Source: Larix sibirica (taxonomy: Eukaryota > Streptophyta > Pinopsida > Pinales > Pinaceae). From it: a stretch of DNA of 42,096 nucleotides. The notes below the pieces were generated by a model that saw nothing but the letters and a program-made list of their open reading frames with translations, searched no databases and had not been told where the DNA came from. How positions within the stretch are numbered: the first letter of the stretch is position 1; the number at the start of each line of letters is the position of its first letter. The stretch spans positions 1 through 42,096 of the forward strand of contig NWUY0304621336.1 of the NCBI GenBank assembly GCA_004151065.3, read 5' to 3'. The position numbers were made by a program, and so were the translations under genes. Below are positions 22,236-33,165 of the stretch, piece by piece.

Positions 22236-25200
22236 AACTGCTTATATTTACTCCCTCACTTACCTGCTTACTGATGCACCAACCTAGTGCTTCAGGCAGG
22301 AATGCTTTTTTAGTAGTAGCACTATTGATCTTGTCGGGGGGATGACAGATACAATTGATTAATTTTGACAGCCAGCATTGCTAGGATATGCCCACTTGCC
22401 TTTCATTAATAACTCTTACCAACTACCCACCTGCTTAACAACCCGACTTACCTCACCTATGCCCCACACTTACAGACAGCCTTGCACCGGCTTCAAATAG
22501 AAATAACATTGTCGCACGGGCGTTCGATACAGCATTCACCAGCGTTCGATAACACTTACTTAAATCATGCTTACTTTGGGTACCACTTACCTTTACTCGA
22601 CCTACCTTTACTTTTACCTCACCCACCTGCCTTTACCAACCTTCGATTTAACAACCTCTAAATACTGCCTGCCTCACTTAACCCACTTAGGAATCCCCCA
22701 ACTTACAGCGAGCGGAGTCGGATGGGATGAGATAAAAGGAAGGACATAGAGCTGTTGGTTGGACAACGGAACGAATGGGTGGGCATATGGCACACAAGCT
22801 TCAATCACACCTTCTTGAGGCAAGCAAGTATCGGTAGCTGCTGCTCTCTTACTCTGCCTCCCTTTATCTTTACTTACGTGCATGACACTTGTTCTAACAG
22901 ACTTTCACTTTTAATGCCTTCAAGTTGGTGGAGTGCGGCCCAACCCAGTCAGTGATGAAGCCAGGAATACGAGCGAGCGAGGGTAGCCAGAAGAACAACC
23001 CCCTACCTTGGTTACAACACATAACCTATTTACCCACCTGAAGAAATATACCTGGTAGTCCTATACCACTTTACTCATCCATGCTTGCACTAGACTTATC
23101 TTCTCGGGACGGGATTCACCCAGCCAGCCATATAAAATTTATTAATGAAGAAGACCCAGCATTGCCAGGATATTGATTGATGGAGGATCCCAGTCAGCAT
23201 TGAGAATATGCCCAGCCAGATACCCTTGCTAGGATATCCCTACTTACCTTTCTTTTTAGTGCCTGTTTTTACCTTTACCAACCTGACTACAACACTTATA
23301 CGGGCGGGCTTCAAATAGAGGAGCTGTTGGACCAGCGTTCGACAGAGCCACGGGCGGGGCGGGCATTAAACAACACACACTTGCTTTAATATTATTACTT
23401 GATATGACATTCAGACCATTCATTTTATAAATACCTTTATATGCCTACTAGAACAATGGAAGTGAAGTAGATGGGAGTGGCACAGAAACAACCTGTAGGA
23501 GTTGGATCGTCAGAACTTACCTTTTTATTAATGCCGCCAGAATTCTTAGATCTCTTACCTATTGGCTTGAGGAAGCATTGCAATGTCCTTTATGAAGCCT
23601 ACTTTATGAATGTTTGTGTGCGACCTGCTGCTAAGCACCTGTTGTATTAACCACCCTTTAGATACCGGATATACCGGAGGATCCATTACCTTTACTTTTA
23701 GCATTCATTTTTTTACGGGCGGCGTTCCACAACACTTCCTTATAGATTCTTACTTGGTACGTATTTGGGGACCACCAGGATTATTTAGACCTTATTCCTA
23801 CTAGCTTTTACTTATGGTTACCTAATCTATCATCTCTTTACCAACCAACCAGACTTCCTATCCCAACTTACTGGTGCCCAAACCTATTGTTTCAGCCAAT
23901 AATGCTGGGTATGGCACTATTTAATTGAGCGGGACGACCCCTGCCTGAAGGAATACATTAGAACTGCCCACCACACAGAACCACCACTGGATACACTGAC
24001 TGCTTGCTTAACCGCCCTCTTATTACACCCGCCTTCTCTTAGCTTCTCAATATAGCATTGGACAGGCTTTCGAAAACACCTGCTTGAGGGACGAAGTCGG
24101 GTTAGATCAAACAACGGGTAGCAGGTAGATCAATTACAGAAATTACGGCACGGGTGCATGATTCGCCGAAAGGCTTTACCTTTATCACAATTATCATTTT
24201 GGATGGCATGGCACGGATTAGAATTACCCCACCCTTGACCCAAGCCAGTTGGACAGCTCAGTTTTGGTGTGGGATTGTTGGAACAGCTTTCTAACTAATG
24301 CCAGCACTGATGAGATCGTGCGTGGGTAGACACGGGAGCTATGAACCTTTTTCCTATTTCACTTTTACTTAACTCTTACCATCCACCCTGTTAACCTACC
24401 TGTATATACTGCCTTAGTATATTGACGTACTTGGATCGGCACTATTATGAGTTATATTCACTTTTACAAGCCTACACAATAAATGGTTTTATTACCTACT
24501 ATATGCTACCCACCACCAAACAAGAATTTTTAGATACTGGATCACAGACCTTAGCGATTGGACGCGCTTCGAAACCACTACCCAATACCTTAGGGAATAG
24601 GCTTTATTTTGTTTACTGCCTGCCTACTCGCATTCATGTAAGTGCGACCTACCAACATAACTTTTCTCTTTATATAATACTGACTCCATTACCTGCTGAA
24701 CTTAGATAGATAGAAGACTTACAGCATTGGATTGCATACATGGAAGGGAGGGCTTCACATAGAAGAGAGAGAGCTGCACGGGCTTCAATACATACAGCAT
24801 TCAATAGAGCCTCCTTACATTACCACTTTAGTAATTATTCTGAGTAGGGTAACACTATCCAACAACTTCTGGGTACCACCATCACTATCCCGCCGAGCCT
24901 TGCCGATACGATTCTGGAATTAGCGGGCACCTACTGCAAAGAATAGACCTACCCACCTAAATACCTAGCACCTGCCCTAGACAGACACTTGCTTCATTAA
25001 TCGCTGCTTAGTGAGTGCGTGGGTACTGCTATATACTTATCTTGTAGGAAGGAACAGGATAAACCTTACCCTTTACTTTCTTTACTATCTTCATCCTAGG
25101 ACGATGGAGTGCTTCCCAACTTCATGAATCGCTTAGGAAGTATTGTTATTTACCCTTTCTCTTCTCAGGACCGGATAACCCTTACCCTTTACTTTCTTAC

Positions 25201-25600
25201 TGCCTTTACACACTCACCCACCTGAAGATCTAGACTTGGTCTCACCACGAACTTAATTAATGCTTAGTTACTACTGCACTCTTTATATTTAGACTCCGCT
25301 ACTTGCCTGAACTGTTACCACTAAAAACCCACCTTACTATACCTTTATCCTTGCCTTACCTTTGATTAAGTCCAATACAACCTATCCACCTTCAGAGCTA
25401 GACATGTTTGTACCACTTGCCTTTATGAATCGCTTAGGAGGTACCGCTATAGACTTCTCGGGGATGGGATGACATGACACAACCTTCACTTCAGTGTTAC
25501 AAACTATCCACCTGAATAAATAGCACCTTTTAGACCTATATAATTTGCTTTATGAATCACTTAGTGGGGACTGCTAGAGACTTATCTTATAAGGCCAACA
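22236..25600. repeat. Composite degenerate array, block 2
   Basis: This has the same modules as 12411-14150, more copies. CGCTTAGGAGGTACCGCTAT followed by AGACTTCTCGGG at about 25430 matches 12418-12445 closely. CTTTACTTACGTGCATGACA near 22867 matches 12474. CAGATACAATTGATTAATTT then GACAGCCAGCATTGCTAGG near 22345 matches 13455-13500 and 13703. CTTACAGCATTGGAT...GGAAGGGAGGGCTTC near 24718 matches 13822. Words CCTTTACTT, CCCACCTGAA and ACTTATCTT fill the rest. Unit spacing is irregular, roughly 100-350 bases. Open frames inside (for example 24422-24709 and 25552-25842) have no known domain. Confidence 0.65.
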
Positions 25601-27485
25601 CCATTCTTAACGTGCTAGGCAAATTTATCTCATGTATGGCGACTCACTCGGTAGGAAGATTGACTTGGTATACTTGGCAGGTTCCTTATGCATACTGGAG
25701 GGTGGATTTCCTCTCCTTGGCGGGTGCCTTATGCGAAGAGAACAGACTGTTTGGCCTTACGCGTACTTGGCGGACTTATCCTCCTTTCTCACCTGTTGGC
25801 AACTTGGTCCCAATCAATATGGCGGATACCTTGAGGCAATGACCTTCTAGTTCTGACTGTCCAGGATTCCGGGCAAGTACTCCCGGCAAGGACTAGCGGC
25901 TATAAACAAGGACCTCCTGGCTATGATTGACAGCAGCTATGATGCAGCTCTAATTGGCTATGAGTAGCTCTGACTGGTGCTTATGGGTGATGAATGGCGT
26001 ATGCTCCTCAACAGGTAAATCATATGTAATGCATCGTCATAGCATAAAGTAAAGGTATTAACTATGGTTACGTAGGGGGTAGGTAAGTCCCATCCTTTGG
26101 TATGGGAAAGTTATCTTCTCTAACTATGAAAGTTCTCCTTTCTAGCTATGATGGGGCTAGCTATGGTGGGGAACAACTTACTTTTCCTTATCCTCTCAGC
26201 CGCCATTGCCGTTGAAGGGTAACATCTATTTTGTATGTTGGCAACTTGGAATGTGGGGCGTAGGAAGAGAAGAATTTAGGGAATGGGTGTACCTACCTAA
26301 CGCTGGCACTAAATAACCTCCCTGAATGGCTCACCCTAGCCCTTCTCCCTGAGGTTTATTTATAGGCATTTTGTGAACGGTTCCATATAGCTGGCACTGT
26401 TAGTTGCATATGATCCTCAACAGGTGAATCATATATAATGAGCTGCTGTAGTAACTTGCTCCTGGTGTGAGAAGGTATAAACTTAGCCCTTTCTCATACA
26501 CATCATAGCCATCGCCCACTGCACATAGTCATGTTATTCCCCTCCTTGCTTGCTCCACAAGTGCATAGTCAACTTGCTCTAGCCACACGTCCTAGCAAGT
26601 GGGATAAACCTCTTCTCTTGACTCTACTATCGGCATCCTGTAAATGCCCCTTCCCTGTGTAAACCTCCTGGTCTGGTGGGGAATGAGGTTTTTCTCTCAG
26701 CATCCTGTCATACCCCGGTAGGTAATTAGTTTCTCCCGGCAAGGCCTCCCGCCAAGGCGTTATCCTTCCAGTGTCTGGGCCCCCCATTGAACAAGGGTGT
26801 CTCAGATTAGGCCCGGCATGCCGGTCAAAGTGGAGGTACACATATTGTAAGTAAAGGCAGTGGCTTCTTGAAGGCACATTAGGGAAGAGAACGGCAGCCT
26901 GCCCACTACTGAACAACAACTTGATGCATATTGGTCTATTCTTTATAAAGATTTGGATCTCTGCCAGCTTGGAGTCAATGGGAAGCATTGCAATTTGGGT
27001 AAGGCTGTCGTTATTTGCCTTTAACCAAGATGAAGTGGGCGAAGTACTTATTTATGAGAAAGACAAGTACTCCCCAAGCTTTGGGAGCAAGCTCGAACGC
27101 CATACAAAAGCTGTGGGGCAAGTTTCTCTCTGTTTTCGTTTGAAAAAAATGTCACCGTTCCGGGATAACACATACTTAACGCCTTCTGTATGTCTTCGGG
27201 GAAAGACATAACGCTGAGCTAGACCAGTTGGACAAGGAAGAGTCTTTAAGTTCGTCCATAGCTCACTTGTAGGGTCATGCTTACCCTGTCTGGCACTCGA
27301 AAGCAGAGCTACAAATGAATAGTCAAGGAATTAAGCAAGATTCGAGCTCTAAAAAGAGAAAACAGTATCTGAACTAGGCTTACTTCGTTGAGAAGCTTTT
27401 AAGCCGTACAGTTGTCCGCGGCAGTCTCCAAAGGTTACCTAAAACGAAGGGGAGCCAGAGCCCTGCCTTCTTTAGATTTCCAAAT
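25601..27485. other. Spacer with dispersed repeats and unrecognised open frames
   Basis: GGCGTATGCTCCTCAACAGG with CATATGTAATGCATCGTCAT (25996-26050) and a shorter copy (26404-26441) match 16881-16936. GCAAGTACTCCCGGC (25873-25887) is the inverse of 7949-7963, and CTCCCGGCAAGG recurs near 26732. A 139-codon minus-strand open frame (26569-26988) and a 96-codon plus-strand frame (26921-27211) overlap slightly. I recognise no domain in either, and neither has supporting context. Confidence 0.35.
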
Positions 27486-28187
27486 TGATGGCCACCTATT
27501 CATTAAATAATCCTGGAAAATCAGCAGGCAACAATTAACACATATTAAATCTCTCATGGATTTAGGGAAATCTATCCAGAATCAGTTCTGGATTCTAGGG
27601 GGTTATTTGAAATGATCACCTCTTTTCAAGAGAAGCAAGGGGGAATCAGAAGGCTCGACAGGTACAATGCCCTCTTTGGAGACTTCATCCACTCTCTCAA
27701 CCTCATAGATCTGGAAACCTCTAATGGTTACCATACTTGGAATAACAAAAGAGGAGGCTCTCATCAAGTGGCTTCCAAATTAGACCAATTCCTTATCTCT
27801 GAATCTCTCATGACGGGAGGTTCTTCTATGGAAGTTTCTATTCTTCCATCAACAGGCTCAGATCACTGACCTGTCTGCTTGCAATGGGATGCCTTAGATG
27901 GAGCCAGACCAAAACCATTCAGATTTTCAAAGTTATGGCTCGATCACCCTGATTTCCAAGCTAATATTTCCACCTGGTGGCAGGAAGCAGAGATTAATCG
28001 TAGCACCCTTATGTATAGGTTTCAGCAACGACATAAGAACAAAACAAAAAAGCTCGACTCAGACACTGGAACGGAGCAGTCTTTGGTAATATATTTCAGG
28101 AGAAGCAAAAATTATAGAAGGAAATGACAGAAGTAAAACAGAAACTCATTATAGAGGGGCAACTAGACTATATAATCCAAGCATAAA
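27486..28187 (+). pseudogene. L1-like LINE ORF2 fragment: endonuclease C-terminal half
   Basis: Segments in order: YSLNNPGKSAG, HIKSLMDLGKSIQNQFWILG, MITSFQEKQGG, then RLDRYNALFGDFIHSLNLID, YHTWNNKRGG, SKLDQFLISES, GSDH-stop-PVCLQWD, KPFRFSKLWLDHPDFQ, STWWQEAE and VFGNIFQEKQKL. This is the order of the L1-type apurinic endonuclease (exonuclease-endonuclease-phosphatase fold): a GGDFN-like box, here broken by a one-base deletion at about 27603-27612, then L-D-x-F-L-x-S and the S-D-H catalytic box, followed by the PFRFxxxWLxHPxF linker that leads to RT. The TGA at 27867-27869 right after SDH is where Trp is common (TGG to TGA). A TAG replaces another codon near 28125. The RT domain is missing. 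Confidence 0.88.
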
Positions 28188-28819
28188 CATATATAAAAGA
28201 ACTTTAGCAGGGCCCCCTGATCTCGGTAGCGTCGTTGGGCCCCTATGGATACACCACGTTTATCTGCTGAACCTGTCTTCTCTGGTCCTTCCCGGGAGTG
28301 ATGTGCCTTGTATGAGTGCAGAATGGGACAAAAGAACCGTCGTTTAGAGTCATAGGGAGAAGAGAGAAAGGAGAGGATCACCCTGTCCTTGTTCGCTTTA
28401 CGCTTCATACTAGAAATCCTTTTTAGGGTTGGAATCCGCTTCAAACCACCAAGGATTTTGAGGTCCCATGGGCCCGGTTGCTAGCTTTTCTTATATTTTC
28501 ACCAATTTACTAGTTTACGTGGTAACCTTGGACTCTCCAGATAGACTTGATTGCTTCCGCTACTTTGTAGTATTTTGATTTCCTCGGACATGCCTTTTGC
28601 CGATCTTATATCGTATCGGGTACCTTTTGCACCTACTCCTTTCGCTATCTTTAGATCCCCAGTGAAGTTGATGGGATGACGCTCCCGAACGAGCGGATAC
28701 CACATGATGACTAAAATCACTAATAAAAGGGAACCACCAGAACTCCCAGAGCTCCCAGCCGCTGAAATGACGACGGAAACGGAAGAACTCCCCAAAGGCA
28801 GCAGAAGTTCCAAGTCCAT
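28163..28819 (-). CDS. Unknown ORF chain, two open runs in one frame
   Basis: On the minus strand one frame is open from ATG 28819 to a TGA near 28499 (106 codons, beginning MDLELLLPLGSSSVSVV). After a 54-base interval holding TGA and TAG it reopens to 28163 (93 codons, beginning MKRIPTLKRISSMKRKANKD). The first run has a Ser/Gly-rich hydrophobic N-terminus with a possible membrane segment (residues about 27-40, GGSLLLVILVIMWYPLV) and then a basic, polar region. The second run is strongly basic (Lys/Arg-rich). I do not recognise a family. The start lies in a (TA)n run that joins the period-3 array P4, whose frame here is different. It could be a broken gene, or two chance frames. Confidence 0.25.
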
Positions 28820-29563
28820 ATATATATAAATATCTATATATATATAAATCCAGTATAAGCAAAGGCAGCTAGAGCATATCCAGTTTCAGTAGCATACCCA
28901 TAAGCACATAAAGCACACGTTTTAGGGGCAGCGGTTTCTCCGGTTAAAGCAGTCGTATAAGTCGCAGTTCCAGGTCCAGCATAAGTAGTTCCGGTCCTTA
29001 CGGGTTCATATCCCTAGCCAGTTTATCCAGTATCAATAGCACCAGCATAAGGGCGATCCAATACTAGTAGATCCGGCAGAAGCCATTAATCCGGTCAATG
29101 AACCAGCAGCATCAGCAACAGAAGTGGATTCAGGTGATTGAGCAGATCGAATACGAGTAGTATATCTAGCCTCAGTAGCAGCTTGACCGACATCCCTTCC
29201 AGGTCGAGTTACTGATACAAAGCTAGATTCGGTTGATACGATTGATCCAGCTTATCTACCAGCACCACCAGTAGCAGCAGGAGAAGTAGAGAAAGTTGAC
29301 CCAGTTCCAGTTGCTATACCACCAGCATCACTAATAGCAGAGTAAGTAGCAGCATCCCTTACAGATTGATAGCCATAGCTAGCAGCAGAGCCCGTTGAGC
29401 CAGTGGTTTAACTAGTCCCAGCTTTCCTTTATATGTATGTGGGTCCAGTTCCATATCAATAATAACCACCATAAGCATCACCAAGAGCAAGGGCAGGAGC
29501 AGGACCAGAAGGACCAGATAAATAAGCAGAACCAATTTACCTAGCATAGGAGGCAGCAGGTCG
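28745..29563 (-). repeat. Period-3 array P4, the longest
   Basis: On the minus strand one frame runs 173 codons from 29563 to 29045 with only five stops. It reads for example SAYLSGPSGPAPALALGDAY, RDAATYSAISDAGGIATGTG and RPGRDVGQAATEARYTTRIR. One base-slip later a new frame gives PYAGAIDTG, two stops, then a 59-codon open run from 29013 to 28837 (GYEPVRTGTTYAGPGTATYT ... GYATETGYALAAFAYTGF), ended in the (TA)n run. GTSAAFGEF follows after another slip. Tyr, Ala, Gly, Thr and Ser dominate. No domain, signal or start context is present. Confidence 0.6.
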
Positions 29564-31432
29564 ATGAAGCAGAAAAATGCGTCAATTTAAAACCCTGGCA
29601 CATTACAGCGTGCTCGAATATGACTGAAGGAAATAGCTTGGTCAATTGATCACAAAATCAATTTCTTGTATCAGGACAAATTCCTGAATATTAGGGCTAA
29701 CCTAGCCGATTAGATACTTTCTAAGAGGCGGATCCGATCCCTATTCGTGTTGGCTGCTGTCCCCTTTCCAACCCACATTAATTTTCGGCAATTGGTCTAG
29801 CCACTATTGTAGTTTGGTTTCCCTACTGAAATAATAGGGCTTTAATATTAATAGGGGTGCGGGGATAGCGGCCTTAAATAAGAATAGGGCTTATCTACGT
29901 AACAGCAACCATAACCAAACCCTTACTATTCCTTCAAGGGGTAGTTTTATTCCGAGGGTATTACCATCAGGTCTAGTTTCCTCCGTTTCATTGGGGATAG
30001 ATAACAGTCAGTTGCTATAGTGACTAGGGTTTCTCCCATGACCCGAGCCAGTTCGGACACTCAAATAAAGCATCATTAGGGGGTTATACAGATATGACTA
30101 CCCCGATTCATGTTATCCCGTTCGAAGCAGATCTTCTAATGTCCAGCAGTTTACCTTAAGAACATGCTGGAGGAAAGGGCTAGCCGCGAAGGAATCCAAA
30201 TTATATAGAAAGGGGAACTGGGAATAAACGAATGAATATGGAAGGTAAAGGGAGGAGTGCTTTATCTCGAAGTTCCCAAGTCAATCAGGTTGCGGCTTGG
30301 TCCCGATCTTGGTAAATAGTTCTTGGTGCATGTCCATTCGCTTATCCCACCCGTCACCTGCTGCGGATCAAATTGATCAGCCACAGAACTAACTCGACAT
30401 CTGGTTCTTGCAATTGTGGGTACCTACAAATACGGGAAAATAACACTGCTTTGATCGCAGGCCCTATTCCCGGAACTACTTACTTGGCTTATAACTACTT
30501 GCCTTGGATGATAACTATACTATTTGCTTGTCCAGATGAGACCTACTAGCTTGTACAGATTGGATGAGAACTACTAGCTTGGTTCAATGAGCAACCCGGT
30601 GTTCGGTTAGCCTTAGCCATGGTTCACGTGACAATGGTTCAGGTAAACGAGGTTCAAGAGCTATTGATTGTTTGGTTCGGGTAGCCTGAATTTCTTTAGG
30701 CAACAGTGTGCGGCCACTTAGCGTAAAACAATAACTGTCTAGCAGCCCCAGTGAGAGCAAGGCCATGTGAAGCAGGCAACAGAGCCCCCATCCATGTTAA
30801 TTAGGCAACATTATCTCTGCATGTTTAGGAGCTTCCAGGTTTAGACAAATTATCGTACAGCTATAAACCAGCCAGAAACTAATTATTTGACAGGGAGCTC
30901 TGATCCAGGTTTAAGAGCTACTATGGATCTTAGAACAAGATCTCTTATTAGTATCAATGGTTATGGCATACGAGGATAAATGTTCATGGTGAATAATCTG
31001 TTGGTAAATAAAATAGTCATCACATTCAGATAAGCAGGCTCCTTACCATTGTAATTGAAACAATCTAAGTAAAAACCATTCATGAACCATGTAAGCCCAA
31101 TAATCCAGCCTGATATAAATCAAATTATCAGATGCAAAGTATTTCTGATTAAAACATGAAATAATTGCTTCAGCATTACATCAAATAACAGAAGACCAAT
31201 TGAAGGTTTAATCTTTGCTCAGCCCTAAACCCTTCAAATGATGACCAATTTGTCCATAGGAAGAGCAGAGACAAGCTGATTAAATAATAACCCTTACTGC
31301 AACAACAACTTAGTTACCTGATTTACAGAAATAAAAGGCATTACAACGGTTACATGGTCCTCCAAACTTGAAGCTCTATCGGTCTTATTACTAGCCCTGG
31401 GGGACTAAACCCCAGAATTCAACCCTGTGCTC
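29564..31432. other. No gene recognised
   Basis: Spacer. ATAGGGC near 29836 and 29886 follows (T/A)AATAAT-type text. ACTACTAGCTTG and ACTACTTGCC recur near 30484-30575. The 60-codon minus-strand frame at 30584-30766 has no known motif. 30.9-31.4 kb is AT-rich and looks like ordinary plant non-coding DNA. Confidence 0.3.
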
Positions 31433-31926
31433 TCAACCTCTTTCTTCCAATTTATATAAATACATTTTATGCATTTTATTTCTTTGACTTTGTAAAAGCA
31501 AAATCCTAGCTAACCAATTCCTTTCAATCAGGATTATGATCCAAATTTCTTCTCCTTCATTCATGCACTCAAGCCTTGTTGACACAACTTCCAATCTCCT
31601 AGCTTGGTCAATATGGGCAAAGTCCAGCTTGATAATCCTCCTAATGAGCTTTTGCTTTGAAGATGCAACCTCCATACTCCTAAAATATGGATAAACTACC
31701 CCTGTAATCAGTTTAGGCCCTGTTTTTGTGGATTTGCCCACTAATTCTTGGGCTTTATTTACTGCTAAAAACTTCCTTAATTGCTGGCATACGCCCCTTT
31801 TATCCCCTTTTGAGAAACTCTTGCTACCGCGAAATCTCTAGGCAGCTCCATGGTCTCCTCTTTTCCTAAGGGTCCAACCCCTTCCTTAACTACAATTATC
31901 TGCCTACCGCAGTCTTGCTGATTTGG
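31433..31926 (-). pseudogene. Unknown frameshifted coding relic
   Basis: On the minus strand an open run from about 31926 to 31777 reads PNQQDCGRQIIVVKEG and GKEETMELPRDFAVARVSQK. After a one-base shift the next frame is open from about 31787 to a stop at 31433 (CQQLRKFLAVNKAQELVGKS ... KLDFAHIDQARRLEVVSTRL ... ending KLEERG). The second run starts at ATG 31741 if read alone (102 codons). Charged, amphipathic text and the clean hand-over between frames suggest a real protein with one frameshift, perhaps the gag or ORF1 of an unidentified retroelement or a captured nuclear gene fragment. I recognise no motif. Confidence 0.35.
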
Positions 31927-32689
31927 TTATATTTTCTCGATGGGTTACATAATAACGCAATTAATATGGATTTATCATCACTGACATGGTCAATAATTAG
32001 AATATCTCCATACATTTGCAAAATTTCCTTAAAATAGTAGTGAGGGCGGCTCCATTATCTTTGGCGTGGTCAAATGACCGTTGAAGTTCAGACGTGGCCG
32101 AGCATTAAGGTAAAGAACACAGAGGAAGGAAGATTATTCCTATTTCCAAAGAAGAAACTGACTGAGGATCTCTTTTCATCGGATCCCCACCATCCGTCTC
32201 TATCTATCCATAGGCCAATGCGACCCCCGACGCAGATCCTGAGAGGTGAGAGTTCCAGGGGAGGAAGGTGGAAAAGAGAAAAGTATATAACCCATTTTGG
32301 TTACATTGCTCGTGCGAAGACCACACCGCCCTGACAATAATGAATGATGGAGAAGATGCCCCCAAGGTTTTGAGGAGGATGGGACCACAGCAGTGGAGTG
32401 ATCGAAGGGTAAAAACGTAGGGTTCAGTAGCAGCAAATTTGATCAATAGTTGTTACACTGTGCAGCTGCTTCAATTTTTAGCCAACAGAGTTCCTTCTGA
32501 GCTTTGTCTCTTGGGGTTGAGCAGGGGGATAAACAACATGGTCTTTTAATCTTGTCTTATCCTAATTCTATTTCTCTTTGTAAGCACTATATGAAGCTCT
32601 AGCTTGTGGAAAGGCAAAATAGGCCCAGGACTTCTATTTTATAGTCCCCATCGTAGGTTGGTTCAGTTGACTAAGCAAAGACTATGGTA
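31927..32689. other. No gene recognised
   Basis: Open frames on both strands (32074-32334 plus; 32200-32446 minus) overlap antisense and show no domain. The sequence looks like ordinary plant non-coding DNA. Confidence 0.3.
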
Positions 32690-33165
32690 GCATCATACAT
32701 ATATAGGCATCATGCGCAGAAGCAAGGGTAGCATAGGTCACAGAGAGATAGGTACCAGAGCCATAGGTAGCTAGATAAGCAGCACCATCTTTCCCAGCAT
32801 CCTAACCACTAGAAACACGAGTAGCTCCAGGTCCAGATCTGTACTTTCGTGATCAAGAGCCAGCATCAGTAGCTTAAGTTGATGAAGCAAAAGCACCTAA
32901 AGCATCGGAAGGAAAAGCAAAAACACCCGCCGAAACCAGTGAATGAACCAGTTGATTACTTTGAACCATCAGTACTATTAGTTCCTTTAGCGGATGAAGC
33001 AGCATATCATAGATGTGATTCAGTTGACCCATAAGCAGTAGTTACAGTCCCATAAGCAGGAGAAGTAGAGACAGAAGCAGAGACAAATCTAAAGCCATAA
33101 ACTGAATCCCTATCACGCTCATCATATAATAGCAGGAGAGGCGGCAGCACCCGTTTTGGTACCAA
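32690..33165 (-). repeat. Period-3 array P5
   Basis: On the minus strand the text includes ERDRDSVYGFRFVSASVSTS, PAYGTVTTAYGSTESHL, then after a stop YAASSAKGTNSTDGSK. A frame slip then gives SDALGAFASST, ATDAGS, RSGPGATRVSSG and DAGKDGAAYLATYGSGTYLS. Stops (TGA, TAA, TAG) separate otherwise continuous runs. The composition and vocabulary match array P4. Confidence 0.55.

Noticed and set aside
12411-25600. CRISPR array
   Set aside because: The repeated modules are diverged and of unequal length with no constant spacers, and no cas genes are present.
26569-26988. 139-codon minus-strand open frame
   Set aside because: No domain, odd Pro/Arg-rich composition at the C-terminal end, and it lies in a repeat mosaic; kept only as a mention in the spacer entry.
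27390-27420. AAGCCGTACAG resembles domain V of a group II intron (GAGCCGTAC...)
   Set aside because: The complementary GTACGGTTC strand and the GAAA-type loop are missing, and no exon lies nearby.
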